From: Gemmatimonadota bacterium
GTDB taxonomy: Bacteria; Gemmatimonadota; Gemmatimonadetes; Gemmatimonadales; GWC2-71-9
Assembly: GCA_016713435.1 (NCBI GenBank)
Contig: JADJPD010000008.1
Coordinates: 1-17,384 of the forward strand
Reading direction: 5' to 3'
Length of the DNA: 17,384 nucleotides
Shown here piece by piece: positions 1 to 7,995 of the stretch. The notes beneath the pieces are model-generated. The model was not told the DNA's origin. It saw only the letters and a program-made list of their open reading frames with translations, and did not search any database. The stretch's first letter is position 1; each line of letters starts with the position of its first letter. A program made the position numbers and the translations under genes.

Positions 1-17
1 GAGGCTCCGTGGTGGGG

Positions 18-51
18 TGGGGGCGTTGCCAGACCCGAACAGGCGCCCCCA
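18..51. other. Stem-loop at the left end
   Basis: TGGGGGCG (18-25) and CGCCCCCA (44-51) form a perfect 8-bp stem around an 18-base loop. No T-run follows. It could be the terminator of a gene lying left of the window or an unrelated dyad. No gene is visible in 1-193. Confidence 0.35.
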
Positions 52-115
52 TCAATTGGTACTTGCTGTTCTCCGTCCCTCGGTGATCGTGCCGTGCCTC
101 CAGGGTTCTGCAGTT

Positions 116-152
116 CCTCTGCGCCCCTCTGCGTCCTCCGCGCCTCTGCGTT
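116..152. repeat. Short degenerate tandem CTCTGCG repeat
   Basis: Four imperfect copies of a 8-10 base unit follow each other: CCTCTGCGC, CCCTCTGCGT, CCTCCGCG and CCTCTGCGTT. On the minus strand this reads as the CGCAGAGG-type string often met between genes in GC-rich environmental genomes. It lies just downstream of the aldehyde dehydrogenase stop. No function is known to me. Confidence 0.5.
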
Positions 153-193
153 GAGCTCGCAGGCCCCCGTCCGGCGGACGCCCCCGGCGACGC

Positions 194-1686
194 CTAGTGC
201 CCCGGGACCGGCCGGTTCTTGTAGGGGAACCACCAGGGCTTGGCCTCCATGACGTAGTCGAGGTGGACGTGCTTCGTCTCGCGGAAGGCGTCGAGGCCCT
301 CCTCGCCGAGCTCGCGGCCGATGCCGCTCAGGCGCATGCCGCCGAAGGGGCCGGCGTCGTTGTCGGTGAGGGGTCGTTGATCCAGAAGGTGCCAGCCTTG
401 ATCCGGTGCATGGCCGTCATGGCCAGCTCGAGGCTGTTGGTGTAGATCGAGGCGCCGAGGCCGGAAGCGGGAAATCGTTGGCCATGGTGATGGCCTGCTC
501 GGCGTCGTCGGCGACGGTGATGGTGAGGACAGGGCCGAAGATCTCCTCGCGGGTGGGGGAGGCCGCCGTGGCGCACGTTGGTCAGGATGGTGGGCCTGCA
601 GAGTGCCCCGTGAGGCCGTTTGGCTGGAGGCGGCGGCCGCCGTGCAGCAGGGTGGCCCCTTCCTCCACGGCGGCCTGCACCTGGTCTCTCCACCGGGCCA
701 GCGCGTCGGCGGTGATGAGCGGGCCCACGTCGGTGGCGCGGGTCCATCGGGTCTCCTACCACGAGGCCCCGCACGCGAGGCGTGGAGCCGGCGGTGAACT
801 CCGCGGCGACCTCCCGGACCACGTACACCCGCTTGGACGAGGTGCCTGACCCTGGCCGGCGTTGAGGAGCCGCGCCCAGGCCACGCCCGGCACCGCGATG
901 TCGAGGTTGGCGTCGGCGAAGACGATGAACGGGTCCACGCTGCCGAGCTCCAGGTTCACCTTCTTGAGCTGGCGGCCCGCCTCCGCCGCCACGCTCCGGC
1001 CGGCCTCGAGGGCCGGTGAAGGCGATGAGGTCCACCGTGGGGTCCTGCACCAGCAGTTCGCCCGTCTCGCGGCCGCCGGTGATGACGTTCACCACCCGGC
1101 GGCGGCAGGGCCGCGAGGCAGCGCGCCATGAGCAGCGTGGCGAGCGAGGTCTCCTGGTGCGGCGGCTTGGCCACGACGGTGTTCCCGGCCGCGAGGGCCG
1201 GCGCCAGCTTCCACGCCAGCAGCAGCAGCGGGAAGTTGAACGGCACGATGGCCGCCACCACCCCGTAGGGCTCCTTGATGGTGAAGTTGACCTGGTGCGG
1301 CGCCACCGGCGGGATGGAGTTGCCGAAGCTGCGCCGCCCGCACTCCGCGTAGTACTCGTGCGGCGCCGCCACCCACTCGATCTCGTCGATGGCCTCGATG
1401 AGGAGCTTGCCGGTTTCCCGCGCCATGAGCGTGGCGAGCTCCTTGTCCGCGGCACGGATCCGGGCACCCACCTCCCGCAGCAGTTTCGCCTTCTCCACGC
1501 CGGGGATGGCCCACCAGCCGGGCTGGGCGCGCGCCGCCGCCTCACAGGCGAAGTGCACGTCCTCGCGGGCGCAGTCGGCCGCGAGGCCCACCTGCTCCGT
1601 GGTGGCGGGATTCAGGATGGGGCGGAGGACCTTGCTCTTCGGCGTGATCCACTGGCCGTCGAGCAGGATGGGGCGACAGTGCGCAT
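194..1686 (-). pseudogene. NAD(P)-dependent aldehyde dehydrogenase, full length but broken by several frameshifts
   Basis: Members of the ALDH superfamily oxidise aldehydes to acids with NAD(P)+ in the cytoplasm; the substrate cannot be told here. The 1.49 kb span equals the usual length of about 490 residues, but the family signature is spread over all three minus frames with at least six frame changes. From the N-terminus I read RPILLDGQW (from 1675), the oxyanion-loop PFNFP and NTVVAKP cofactor lysine region, VVNVITGG, the general-base motif VNLELG, SSKRVYVV, GLGASIYTNS, and the C-terminal AGPFGGMRLSGIGREL ending at a TAG (194-196). An ATG lies at 1684-1686, out of frame with the body. The catalytic cysteine of the GQxCTSSKR motif reads as glycine (GGC, 844-846). 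The gene follows the hybrid kinase on the same strand. The damage is more likely sequence error than decay, because the residues between the shifts are well conserved. Confidence 0.8.
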
Positions 1687-1762
1687 GTGCGTGCCACGCG
1701 TGGCGGGTCGGGGTGGGTCCAGAGTACACCGCGGCCCGGGGGTTGGGGAAGGGCGGCGGCCT

Positions 1763-4700
1763 CCCCAGGCCTTCGAGCGCCCGGGCCACCGCCTCCAGCA
1801 GCTCCCGGGGGGAGATGGGCTTCTGCATGAAGACCTGGCCCTCCGGGATCTGCAGCGGCCGGCCGGTGGCGTCCACCGCGTAGCCGCTCATCAGGATCAC
1901 CTTGAGCCCGGGGGCCTCGCCCTGCAGGCGGGTGGCCAGTTCCTGCCCGGTGAGGCCGCCGGGCATGACGATGTCGGTGACGAGCACCTGGACCTGGCCC
2001 TGCGCCTCCTGCCAGAGGCGGAGCGCCTCGCGGCCATGGGCCGCGGTGAGCACCCGGTACCCGCGGCGCTCGAGCACCCGGCTGGTGAGGCGGCGGACCG
2101 CCGGCTCGTCCTCCACCAGCAGGACCGTCTCGGTGGCGGGCCGCTCAGGGCGCGGCTGGCCCCGCCGCCGGCCGTCGCCGGGTCCGCCACCACGCAGGGG
2201 AGCAGGAGCTCGAAGCTGGTGCCCTGTCCGGGGGTGCTCCGCACGTGGATCGTGCCGCGGTGCTGCTGGACGATGCCGAACACCGTCGCCAGGCCCAGGC
2301 CGGTGCCCTGGCCCGCAGCCTTGGTGGTGAAGAACGGCTCGAAGATGTGGGCAGCACCTCGGGCGGGATGCCGCTGCCGCTGTCGGTGACGTCGAGGACG
2401 GCATAGGGCCCGGGCGACAGCTGCGCGGCCCCGGCCGCGTCCGCATCGAGGTGGCGGAGCCCGGTGGTAATGATCAGCGAGCCGCCCTCCGGCATCGCGT
2501 CGCGGGCGTTGACGGCCAGGTTGAGCAGCACCTGGTCCAGCATGCCGGGGTCGCCCTCCACCACGAGCGCGCCGCCCTGGTGCTTCACCTGCAGCCGGAT
2601 GTCCTCCCGCAGGACGCGCTGCAGCATCTTGGCGATGTTGCTCACCAGCTCGGCCAGGTCGAGGGTCTTCGGCTGCATGGCCTGCTTGCGGCTGAAGAGC
2701 AGGAGCTGCCGCGTCAGGTTGGCGGCGCGCTCGGCGGAGTGCTTGATGTCCTCGAGGCCTTCGAGGGCGCCCGGCGGCAGGCCGGCTCGCTCTGGACCAG
2801 GCTCACCTGCATCATGATGGCGCCGAGGATGTTGTTGAAGTCGTGCGCCACGCCGCCGGCCAGCAGGCCGATGGCCTCCATCTTCTGCGCCTGGCGCAGC
2901 TGGGCCTCGAGCTCGTGCCGGCGGCGCTCCGCGCTGTGCCGCTCCGAGACGTCACGGCAGGCCACGGTGAAGAGCCGCTGGCCGTCCACCTCCCCCTTGA
3001 AGATCACCGCCTCGAGCAGCACGGACTCGCCGTCGGCGCGGACGGCCTGCACCGGGCGGAAGGAGCCCATGGCCTGTGCCCCGGGATCCGCGGCAAAGCC
3101 CGCCACGAGGTCGCCGTGGTGCGCCCGGAGGCCGGCCGGGATGAAGCGCTCGATCCGGGTGCCGATCACCTCGGCGGCGGTGCAACGGAAGATCCGCTCG
3201 GCGGCCGGGTTGAACACCACGATCCGCTCCTCGGCGTCGACGGAGACGATGCCGTCGAGCGAGGAGTCGATGATGGCGGTGGCCCGGCGGCGGTACTGCT
3301 CCGCCGAGCGCTCGGCGGCGCGCCGCTCGGTGATGTCCTGGCTCAGGCCGTAGGCGGTGCGCGGCTGGCCGGCGTCGTCGTGGGCCACGGCGACGCGCAC
3401 GGACATGAAGCCCTCGGTCCCGTCGTGGCGGCGGAAGCCGTGCTCGAACTGGCGGGTCTCGCCGGGCGCCAGCGTGCGCGCCGCTGCGATCTCGCGCCGC
3501 ACGGTGGCCGCGTCCTCCGGGGAGAGGAACCGGCGGGTCAGCTCGTCGAGCGAGAGGGCCGAGGGGGCGGCGTCTCCGGCGGGGCGGCGGAAGATGGCCA
3601 TGAGATGCCGGTCGTACGACAGGCGCTCGGAGGCGAAGTCGAACTCCCAGTAGCCGAGTTGCGCCATCTCGAGGGCCAGCTGGAGCCGGCGGGTGCTGTC
3701 GTGCAGCGCGCGGCCCGAGGCGTCCCGCTCGGTGCGCTCCTGCAGCACCTGGAGCCCGAAGCCCAGGTCTTCCGCGAGCTCCGCGAGGAGCGCCTGCTGG
3801 CCGGCGCCGAAGGCCCCGGGCTCCCTGGCATACACCGCGAGGCCACCGATGACGCTGCCGTTCACCCGCAGCGGCAGTGCCAGGACGGAGCGAAGGCCGC
3901 GGCCGCGCGCGGCGAGGCGCCAGGGGAGCGGGCTCGGGCTGGCGTCGATGTCGTCCACGGCCACGGGCTCGCCAGTTGCGATGGCCGTCCCGAGGGGGCC
4001 TTTCTCCGCGGGCTCCGGTCCCCAGGTGCAGTCGAGCGCGCGGAGGAAGGCCTCGTCACCGCCCGCGCAGGCCACGGGCCGCACCCGGTTCCCGGGGGCC
4101 GTTTCGGCAAGGCCCACCCAGGCCAGGGCATAGCCGCCATCGTTCACGGCCACCCGGCAGATGGCGTCGAGCAGGCTGGCCGGATCGTGGGCGCGGACCA
4201 GCTCCTCGTTGCAGCGGCTCAAGGTGCGCAGGGCGCCGTTGGCGCGGCGCAGTTCCCGGGTGCTGTCGTCGAGGTGGGCCACCATGCTGTTGAACCGCTC
4301 GCAGAGCAGCGCCACCTCCGCCGGGCCGCCGGGGATTACGCGAGCGGTCAGGTCGCCGCCGGCCAGGCGGCGCGTCGCCTCGGCGAGGCGCAGCGCGTGG
4401 CGGCCCACCAGGAAGTAGTTCCCGATCCAGCTCACGAGGCAGGCCACCAGGATGATGCCGGCGGCGTACTGGGCCCGCCGCCGCGCCGCCCAGCGCGCCT
4501 CACGGAGCGGACGCGCGAGCTGGAAGCGGAATCCGATGGTCCCCGCGCGGCCCGGCTGCAGCTCCCCGGCGCGGGGCGACGGCGTCCAGGCGTAGAGGGC
4601 CGTGAGGGTCGAGTCTCCGACGTCGAAGGCGCCGGCGGCCGGCGGGCCCTGGGCGGAATCGGCGATGGCCGGATGGCCGAGCAGCAGGGCCAGCGAGCGG

Positions 4701-5011
4701 CCAACGAGCCGATGGTCGGTGGCATCCCGAATGACGCCGTTCGCGTCCGCGGCCACGCTCCACTCGAGGTCCGGGGTGCCGCCCAGGGCCTCGATGACGA
4801 GGGAGGCCTCTGTGTGGTCGTCCCGCGCCCGGAAGTGCTCGTAGCGGTCCGCCACCCGGTTGCCGAGCGCGGTGGCACGGTCCATGGCGGCGGCCACGAT
4901 CTGGTCGTGCAGGTCGCGGCTCTCGTGGAGGTAGTAGAACGCGGTCAGCGCGAGCCCTAACAGGGCCAAGGTGCTGAACTGGATGAGGCCCACGGAGGGA
5001 CGGCGCGTCAT
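1763..5011 (-). CDS. Membrane-bound hybrid sensor histidine kinase (HAMP-GAF-PAS-PAS-HK-REC), frameshifted
   Basis: This is a two-component sensor that should autophosphorylate on His and pass phosphate to its own receiver. Residues 1-743 are in one frame: TM1 about 9-28, an extracytoplasmic region, TM2 about 182-202, HAMP about 204-255, GAF about 265-425, PAS about 440-565, PAS about 575-695, and the HisKA motif GGVAHDFNN with phospho-His723. The frame then shifts near 2790 and continues through EDIKHSAERAANLTRQLL, the N-box LLNLAVNARDAMPEGG and the G1 box DVTDSGSGIPPEVLP. It shifts near 2350, where one base is missing from a G-run, into EPFFTTK and GQGTGLGLATVFG. It shifts again near 2150 into the receiver, with VEDEPAV, phospho-acceptor Asp in VTDIVMPGG (1973-1975) and Lys in MQKP. 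No stop codon follows the receiver in any frame before 1614, so the 3' end is set at the last recognisable residue. The ATG at 5009-5011 overlaps an upstream stop as ATGA. The gene is divergent from kaiC. Its ligand is unknown. Confidence 0.85.
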
Positions 5012-5221
5012 GATGCGGCGGGGAGCAGGCCCGGGCCGTGCCGATCCGAGACCCGGGTCAGCGGCGGGGGCACCAGGATGGCCTCGGCGCTATCGGAGAT
5101 CCCGAGCACCGCGACAATGCGGAGCCCCGATGGCCGCGAGGAGCGGCACCAGCGGAAGGAGAGTCCACCGCGGGAGCGAACGACGAGGCAGCACGTTGGC
5201 GACGTTGGCATGACACTCCAT
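5008..5221 (-). CDS. Possible small membrane protein upstream of the kinase
   Basis: From ATG 5219-5221 a short frame reads MECHANVANVLPRR and then a hydrophobic stretch with TLLPLVPLLAAIG. One extra base in the CCCC run at about 5125-5128 (GGGG on this strand) would explain a shift into LRIVAVLGISDSAEAILV and the tail HGPGLLPAAS. The stop TGA at 5008-5010 overlaps the kinase ATG as ATGA. That overlap and the continuous hydrophobic segment are the only support. The roughly 70-residue product is not a family I recognise. It may instead be a non-coding leader or an N-terminal part of the kinase. Confidence 0.3.
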
Positions 5222-5530
5222 GTCGGGGCCGGACCCCCCACACCCGAATTCCCTTAGGATCGGCGGCGTCGGCCGGGGACTGAATCTCCGGCCCTGAGCG
5301 TCGCGCGAGCGTGAAGCCGGAATGAAGGAGCGCTTCGATCCGCCCTGCCGCGAAACGCACCCCTCAGCGCGGCGCAGCCGCGTAGGCGCCTGTAAGCGGA
5401 CGACTTCCTGCACCACCCCCCGAGGTGATAGCCCGAAGGTGGATACCACTTCCGGAGCGTTGCTGGCCTGTCCGAACCGTCCTAGCGTACGTCGTCCCGC
5501 GTTTCCGCTGCCCCCGCCAGGAGAACATGC
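5222..5530. other. Divergent intergenic region between the kinase and kaiC
   Basis: This stretch of about 310 bases shows no convincing gene. It should hold the promoters of the leftward kinase unit and the rightward kai operon. Visible items are a small perfect hairpin, CGCGGC-GCA-GCCGCG (5368-5382), a weak promoter-like pair upstream of kaiC (listed separately), and the kaiC ribosome site AGGAGA (5519-5524). No operator of a known regulator was recognised. Confidence 0.4.
5460..5488 (+). promoter_or_regulatory. Weak candidate sigma-70-type promoter for kaiC
   Basis: TTGCTG (5460-5465) and TAGCGT (5483-5488) are separated by exactly 17 bases, about 40 bases before the kaiC start. Each hexamer matches only three of six consensus positions. 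The correct spacing and position are the main support. Promoter rules for this organism are unknown. Confidence 0.22.
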
Positions 5531-7297
5531 ATGAAGGCGCGATCGGCCGGCGCCCCCCCGCCGACCCTTCCCAAGGCCCGTACCGGCATCCTCGGTCTCG
5601 ATGAGATCACCTTCGGCGGCCTGCCGCGCGGGCGGCCGTCGCTCGTGTGCGGCAGCGCCGGGGCGGGCAAGACGATGCTCGCGATGGAATTCCTGGTGCG
5701 AGGCGCGCAGGAGTTCGGGGAGCCCGGCGTCTGCCTCACATTTGAGGAGACGACGGAAGAGATCGCGGCCAACGTGCGCTCGCTCGGCTTCGACCTCGAG
5801 CAGCTGGTGGCCGAGGGGAAGGTGGCGGTGGACTACGTCCACATCGAGCGCAGCGAGATCGAGGAGACCGGGGAGTACGACCTCGAGGGCCTGTTCATCC
5901 GCCTGGGCCATGCCGTGGACCGGATCGGGGCCAAGCGGGTGGTGCTCGACACCCTGGAGGCGCTCTTCGCGGGCCTGCCGAATCACGGCATCCTGCGGGC
6001 CGAGCTCCGGCGGCTGTTCCGCTGGCTCAAGGACCGCGGGCTCACCGCCGTGATCACGGGCGAGCGCGGGGAGACGACGCTGACCCGCTTCGGTCTCGAG
6101 GAGTACGTGGCGGACTGCGTGCTGGTGCTCGATCACCGGGTGCACGACAGCGTCTCGACTCGCCGACTCCGCGTGGTCAAGTATCGCGGCTCGGCGCACG
6201 GCACCAACGAGTATCCGTTCCTCATCGGCGCCAAGGGCATCTCGGTGCTGCCGGTCACCTCGCTGCGCCTGGACCACGCGGTGTCCGAGGAGCTGGTGAG
6301 CACCGGGGTGCCGCGCCTCGACGAGATGCTGGGGGGGCGCGGGCTCTATCGGGGGGCCAGCATGCTGGTCTCGGGCGCCCCGGGCACCGGGAAGTCGAGC
6401 CTGGGCGCCGCGATGGCCCAGGCCGCGTGTGCCCGCGGCGAGCGGGCGCTGATCTTCGCCTTCGAGGAGTCGCCCGCGCAGATCCTCCGCAACATGCGGT
6501 CGATCGGCCTCGACCTGGCCCCGGCCCTCAAGCAGGGCCGGCTGCAGATCCACTCCTCCCGGCCCACGCTCACGGGCCTGGAACAGCACCTGGTGCGGAT
6601 GCACGACACCATGACCGCCTTCCAGCCGGACCTGGTGGTGGTGGACCCCATCACCAACCTCACCGCCGGCGACGACGAGCGGGCGATCAAGCCGATGCTC
6701 ATGCGCCTGATCGACTTCCTGAAGCAGTCGCAGATCACCAGCGTCTTCACCAGCCTGACGCACGGCGCCACCAGCGACGCGGTCGAAAGCTCGGAGGTGG
6801 AGGTGTCGTCGCTGATGGACACCTGGCTGCTGGTGCGGAACCTCGAGGCCGACGGGGAGCGGAACCGCACCCTGTACGTGCTCAAGTCGCGCGGGATGGC
6901 GCACTCCAACCAGGTGCGCGAGTTCGTCCTGAGCTCGCGCGGCATCGACCTGGTCGACGTGTACCTCGGCGACGGCCGCGTGCTCACCGGCTCCGCGCGC
7001 CTGGCGCAGGAGGCCCGGGAGGCCGCGGGGCACGCCGGGCGACGGCGGGAGGAGGAGCGGCGCCAGCGGCTGGCCCGCACCCGGCGCAAGGGGCTCGAGG
7101 CGCGGATCGCGGCGCTCCAGGCGGAGCTCGAGGCCGAGCGGTTCGAGGAGCAGGCCCGCGAGGGCGACGCGGCCAGCGAGGGTGCCGTCGCCGCCGCGAG
7201 TCTCGAGCGGCTGCGCGCGGCCCGCGGCGGCACCACCCCGGGTACCCACAACGGGCACGTCGAGGCGCGCCCCGGCCGCCGCCCGGCCCGTCCCTGA
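5531..7297 (+). CDS. kaiC: Circadian clock protein KaiC (double RecA-like ATPase)
   Basis: KaiC is a hexameric ATPase and autokinase/phosphatase that forms the core of the Kai timer in the cytoplasm. The 588-residue protein has both domains. CI carries Walker A GSAGAGKT (41-48), FEE at 71-73 and Walker B VVLD (137-140). CII carries Walker A GAPGTGKS (282-289), FEE at 311-313 and Walker B VVVDP (369-373). In CII, Ser421, Ser426 and Ser427 (VSSLMDT) align by eye with cyanobacterial T426, S431 and T432, so the phospho-acceptor hydroxyls are kept. After the RecA core (about 490), the short cyanobacterial tail is replaced by an Arg/Glu/Ala-rich, probably coiled-coil extension of about 100 residues. 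AGGAGA seven bases upstream supports this start. It is the first gene of kaiC-kaiB-kaiB-kinase, with 16 bases to kaiB. No kaiA is present. The frame is intact. Confidence 0.95.
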   Translation: MKARSAGAPPPTLPKARTGILGLDEITFGGLPRGRPSLVCGSAGAGKTMLAMEFLVRGAQEFGEPGVCLTFEETTEEIAANVRSLGFDLEQLVAEGKVAVDYVHIERSEIEETGEYDLEGLFIRLGHAVDRIGAKRVVLDTLEALFAGLPNHGILRAELRRLFRWLKDRGLTAVITGERGETTLTRFGLEEYVADCVLVLDHRVHDSVSTRRLRVVKYRGSAHGTNEYPFLIGAKGISVLPVTSLRLDHAVSEELVSTGVPRLDEMLGGRGLYRGASMLVSGAPGTGKSSLGAAMAQAACARGERALIFAFEESPAQILRNMRSIGLDLAPALKQGRLQIHSSRPTLTGLEQHLVRMHDTMTAFQPDLVVVDPITNLTAGDDERAIKPMLMRLIDFLKQSQITSVFTSLTHGATSDAVESSEVEVSSLMDTWLLVRNLEADGERNRTLYVLKSRGMAHSNQVREFVLSSRGIDLVDVYLGDGRVLTGSARLAQEAREAAGHAGRRREEERRQRLARTRRKGLEARIAALQAELEAERFEEQAREGDAASEGAVAAASLERLRAARGGTTPGTHNGHVEARPGRRPARP

Positions 7298-7313
7298 TCC
7301 CCACGAGGAACCC

Positions 7314-7634
7314 ATGCCGCGTGTCACCCTCGCCCCTGCCAGCCCTCCCGTCCAGCACAAGGAATATCTGCTGCGGCTCTATGTGGCCGGGGAGACGGCC
7401 AAGTCGGTGGCCGCGCTGGCCAACCTCCGACGGATCTGCGAGTCGCACCTCGCCGGGCGGTACTCGATCGAGGTGATCGACCTCATCGCCAACCCGCAGC
7501 TCGCCGCCGGGGACCAGATCCTCGCGCTGCCCACCCTGGTGCGCCGCCTCCCCGAGCCGATGACCAAGATCATCGGGAACCTCTCCAACGAGGAGCGGGT
7601 GCTGGTGGGCCTCGACCTCCTCACCGTGGGCTGA
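7314..7634 (+). CDS. kaiB: Circadian clock protein KaiB
   Basis: KaiB has a thioredoxin-like fold, can switch fold, and binds the CI ring of phosphorylated KaiC to drive the dephosphorylation phase. The 106-residue protein matches cyanobacterial KaiB along its length: YLLRLYVAGETAKSVAALANL, VIDLIANPQLAAGDQILALPTLVRRLPEP, KIIGNLSNEERVLVGLDLL. The NPQLA segment and the ALPTL turn with following prolines are kept, as expected for a true KaiB rather than a generic thioredoxin. ATG at 7314 is preceded by GAGGAA. It lies 16 bases after kaiC and 4 bases before the second kaiB gene, so all are probably one transcript. The acidic C-terminal tail of cyanobacterial KaiB is absent. Confidence 0.95.
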   Translation: MPRVTLAPASPPVQHKEYLLRLYVAGETAKSVAALANLRRICESHLAGRYSIEVIDLIANPQLAAGDQILALPTLVRRLPEPMTKIIGNLSNEERVLVGLDLLTVG

Positions 7635-7638
7635 GGCG

Positions 7639-7995
7639 GTGCGCGCCCCGCGGAAGCGCACGGTGGCCCCGCCGGTCCCCCCGGACCCGGAGCCCGCGGT
7701 CCGCTTTGACCTCGCGCTGTACGTGGTGGGTTCGGCGCCCGCCTCGGCCCGCGCCATCGCCAACGCGCGGCGGCTGTGCGAAGAGCATCTCCCCGGCTGC
7801 TACGACCTGCGCATCGTGGACCTGCGCGACGAGCCGGCCCGCGCGGGGGAAGCGCAGGTGGTGGCGGCCCCGACCCTGGTGAAGACCCAGCCGCCGCCGG
7901 TCCGCCGCTTCATCGGTGACCTCTCGCGGGCCGAGCGCATCGTGCGCGTGCTGGCGGATGACCGGCCCCTGCCGCGGCGCAAGGACCCCGCGTGA
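7639..7995 (+). CDS. Divergent second KaiB-like protein
   Basis: This 118-residue KaiB-family protein has RFDLALYVVGSAPASARAIANA, IVDLRDEPARAGEAQVVAAPTLVKTQPPPVRRFIGDLSRAERIVRVL. It keeps the fold, the APTL turn, the triple proline and the GDLS motif. It has lost the NPQLA segment and has a proline-rich N-terminus and a basic tail (PRRKD). The GTG start at 7639 has a poorly spaced GAGG. An in-frame GTG at 7663, with GGAAG six bases upstream, is an equally good start. Its stop overlaps the start of the next kinase as GTGA, implying translational coupling. It may be a second KaiC partner that competes with KaiB, or an unfused version of the KaiB-like sensor domain found on the kinase SasA. The second idea is inference from gene order. 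Confidence 0.9.
   Translation: MRAPRKRTVAPPVPPDPEPAVRFDLALYVVGSAPASARAIANARRLCEEHLPGCYDLRIVDLRDEPARAGEAQVVAAPTLVKTQPPPVRRFIGDLSRAERIVRVLADDRPLPRRKDPA

Noticed and set aside
116..152. CRISPR-like array
   Set aside because: Units are only 8-10 bases and adjoin each other without spacers.
194..1686. True pseudogene decay of the aldehyde dehydrogenase as a biological event
   Set aside because: Residues between the shifts are well conserved and similar indels hit unrelated genes, so sequence error is the simpler explanation.
2843..4960. A 705-codon plus-strand frame opposite the first hybrid kinase
   Set aside because: Antisense to HAMP, GAF and PAS domains that are clearly recognisable; no motif in the product.
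5090..7360. A 756-codon minus-strand frame opposite kaiC
   Set aside because: kaiC is certain on the plus strand; the antisense product has no domain signature. Only its last short part (5090-5221) was kept as a weak candidate.
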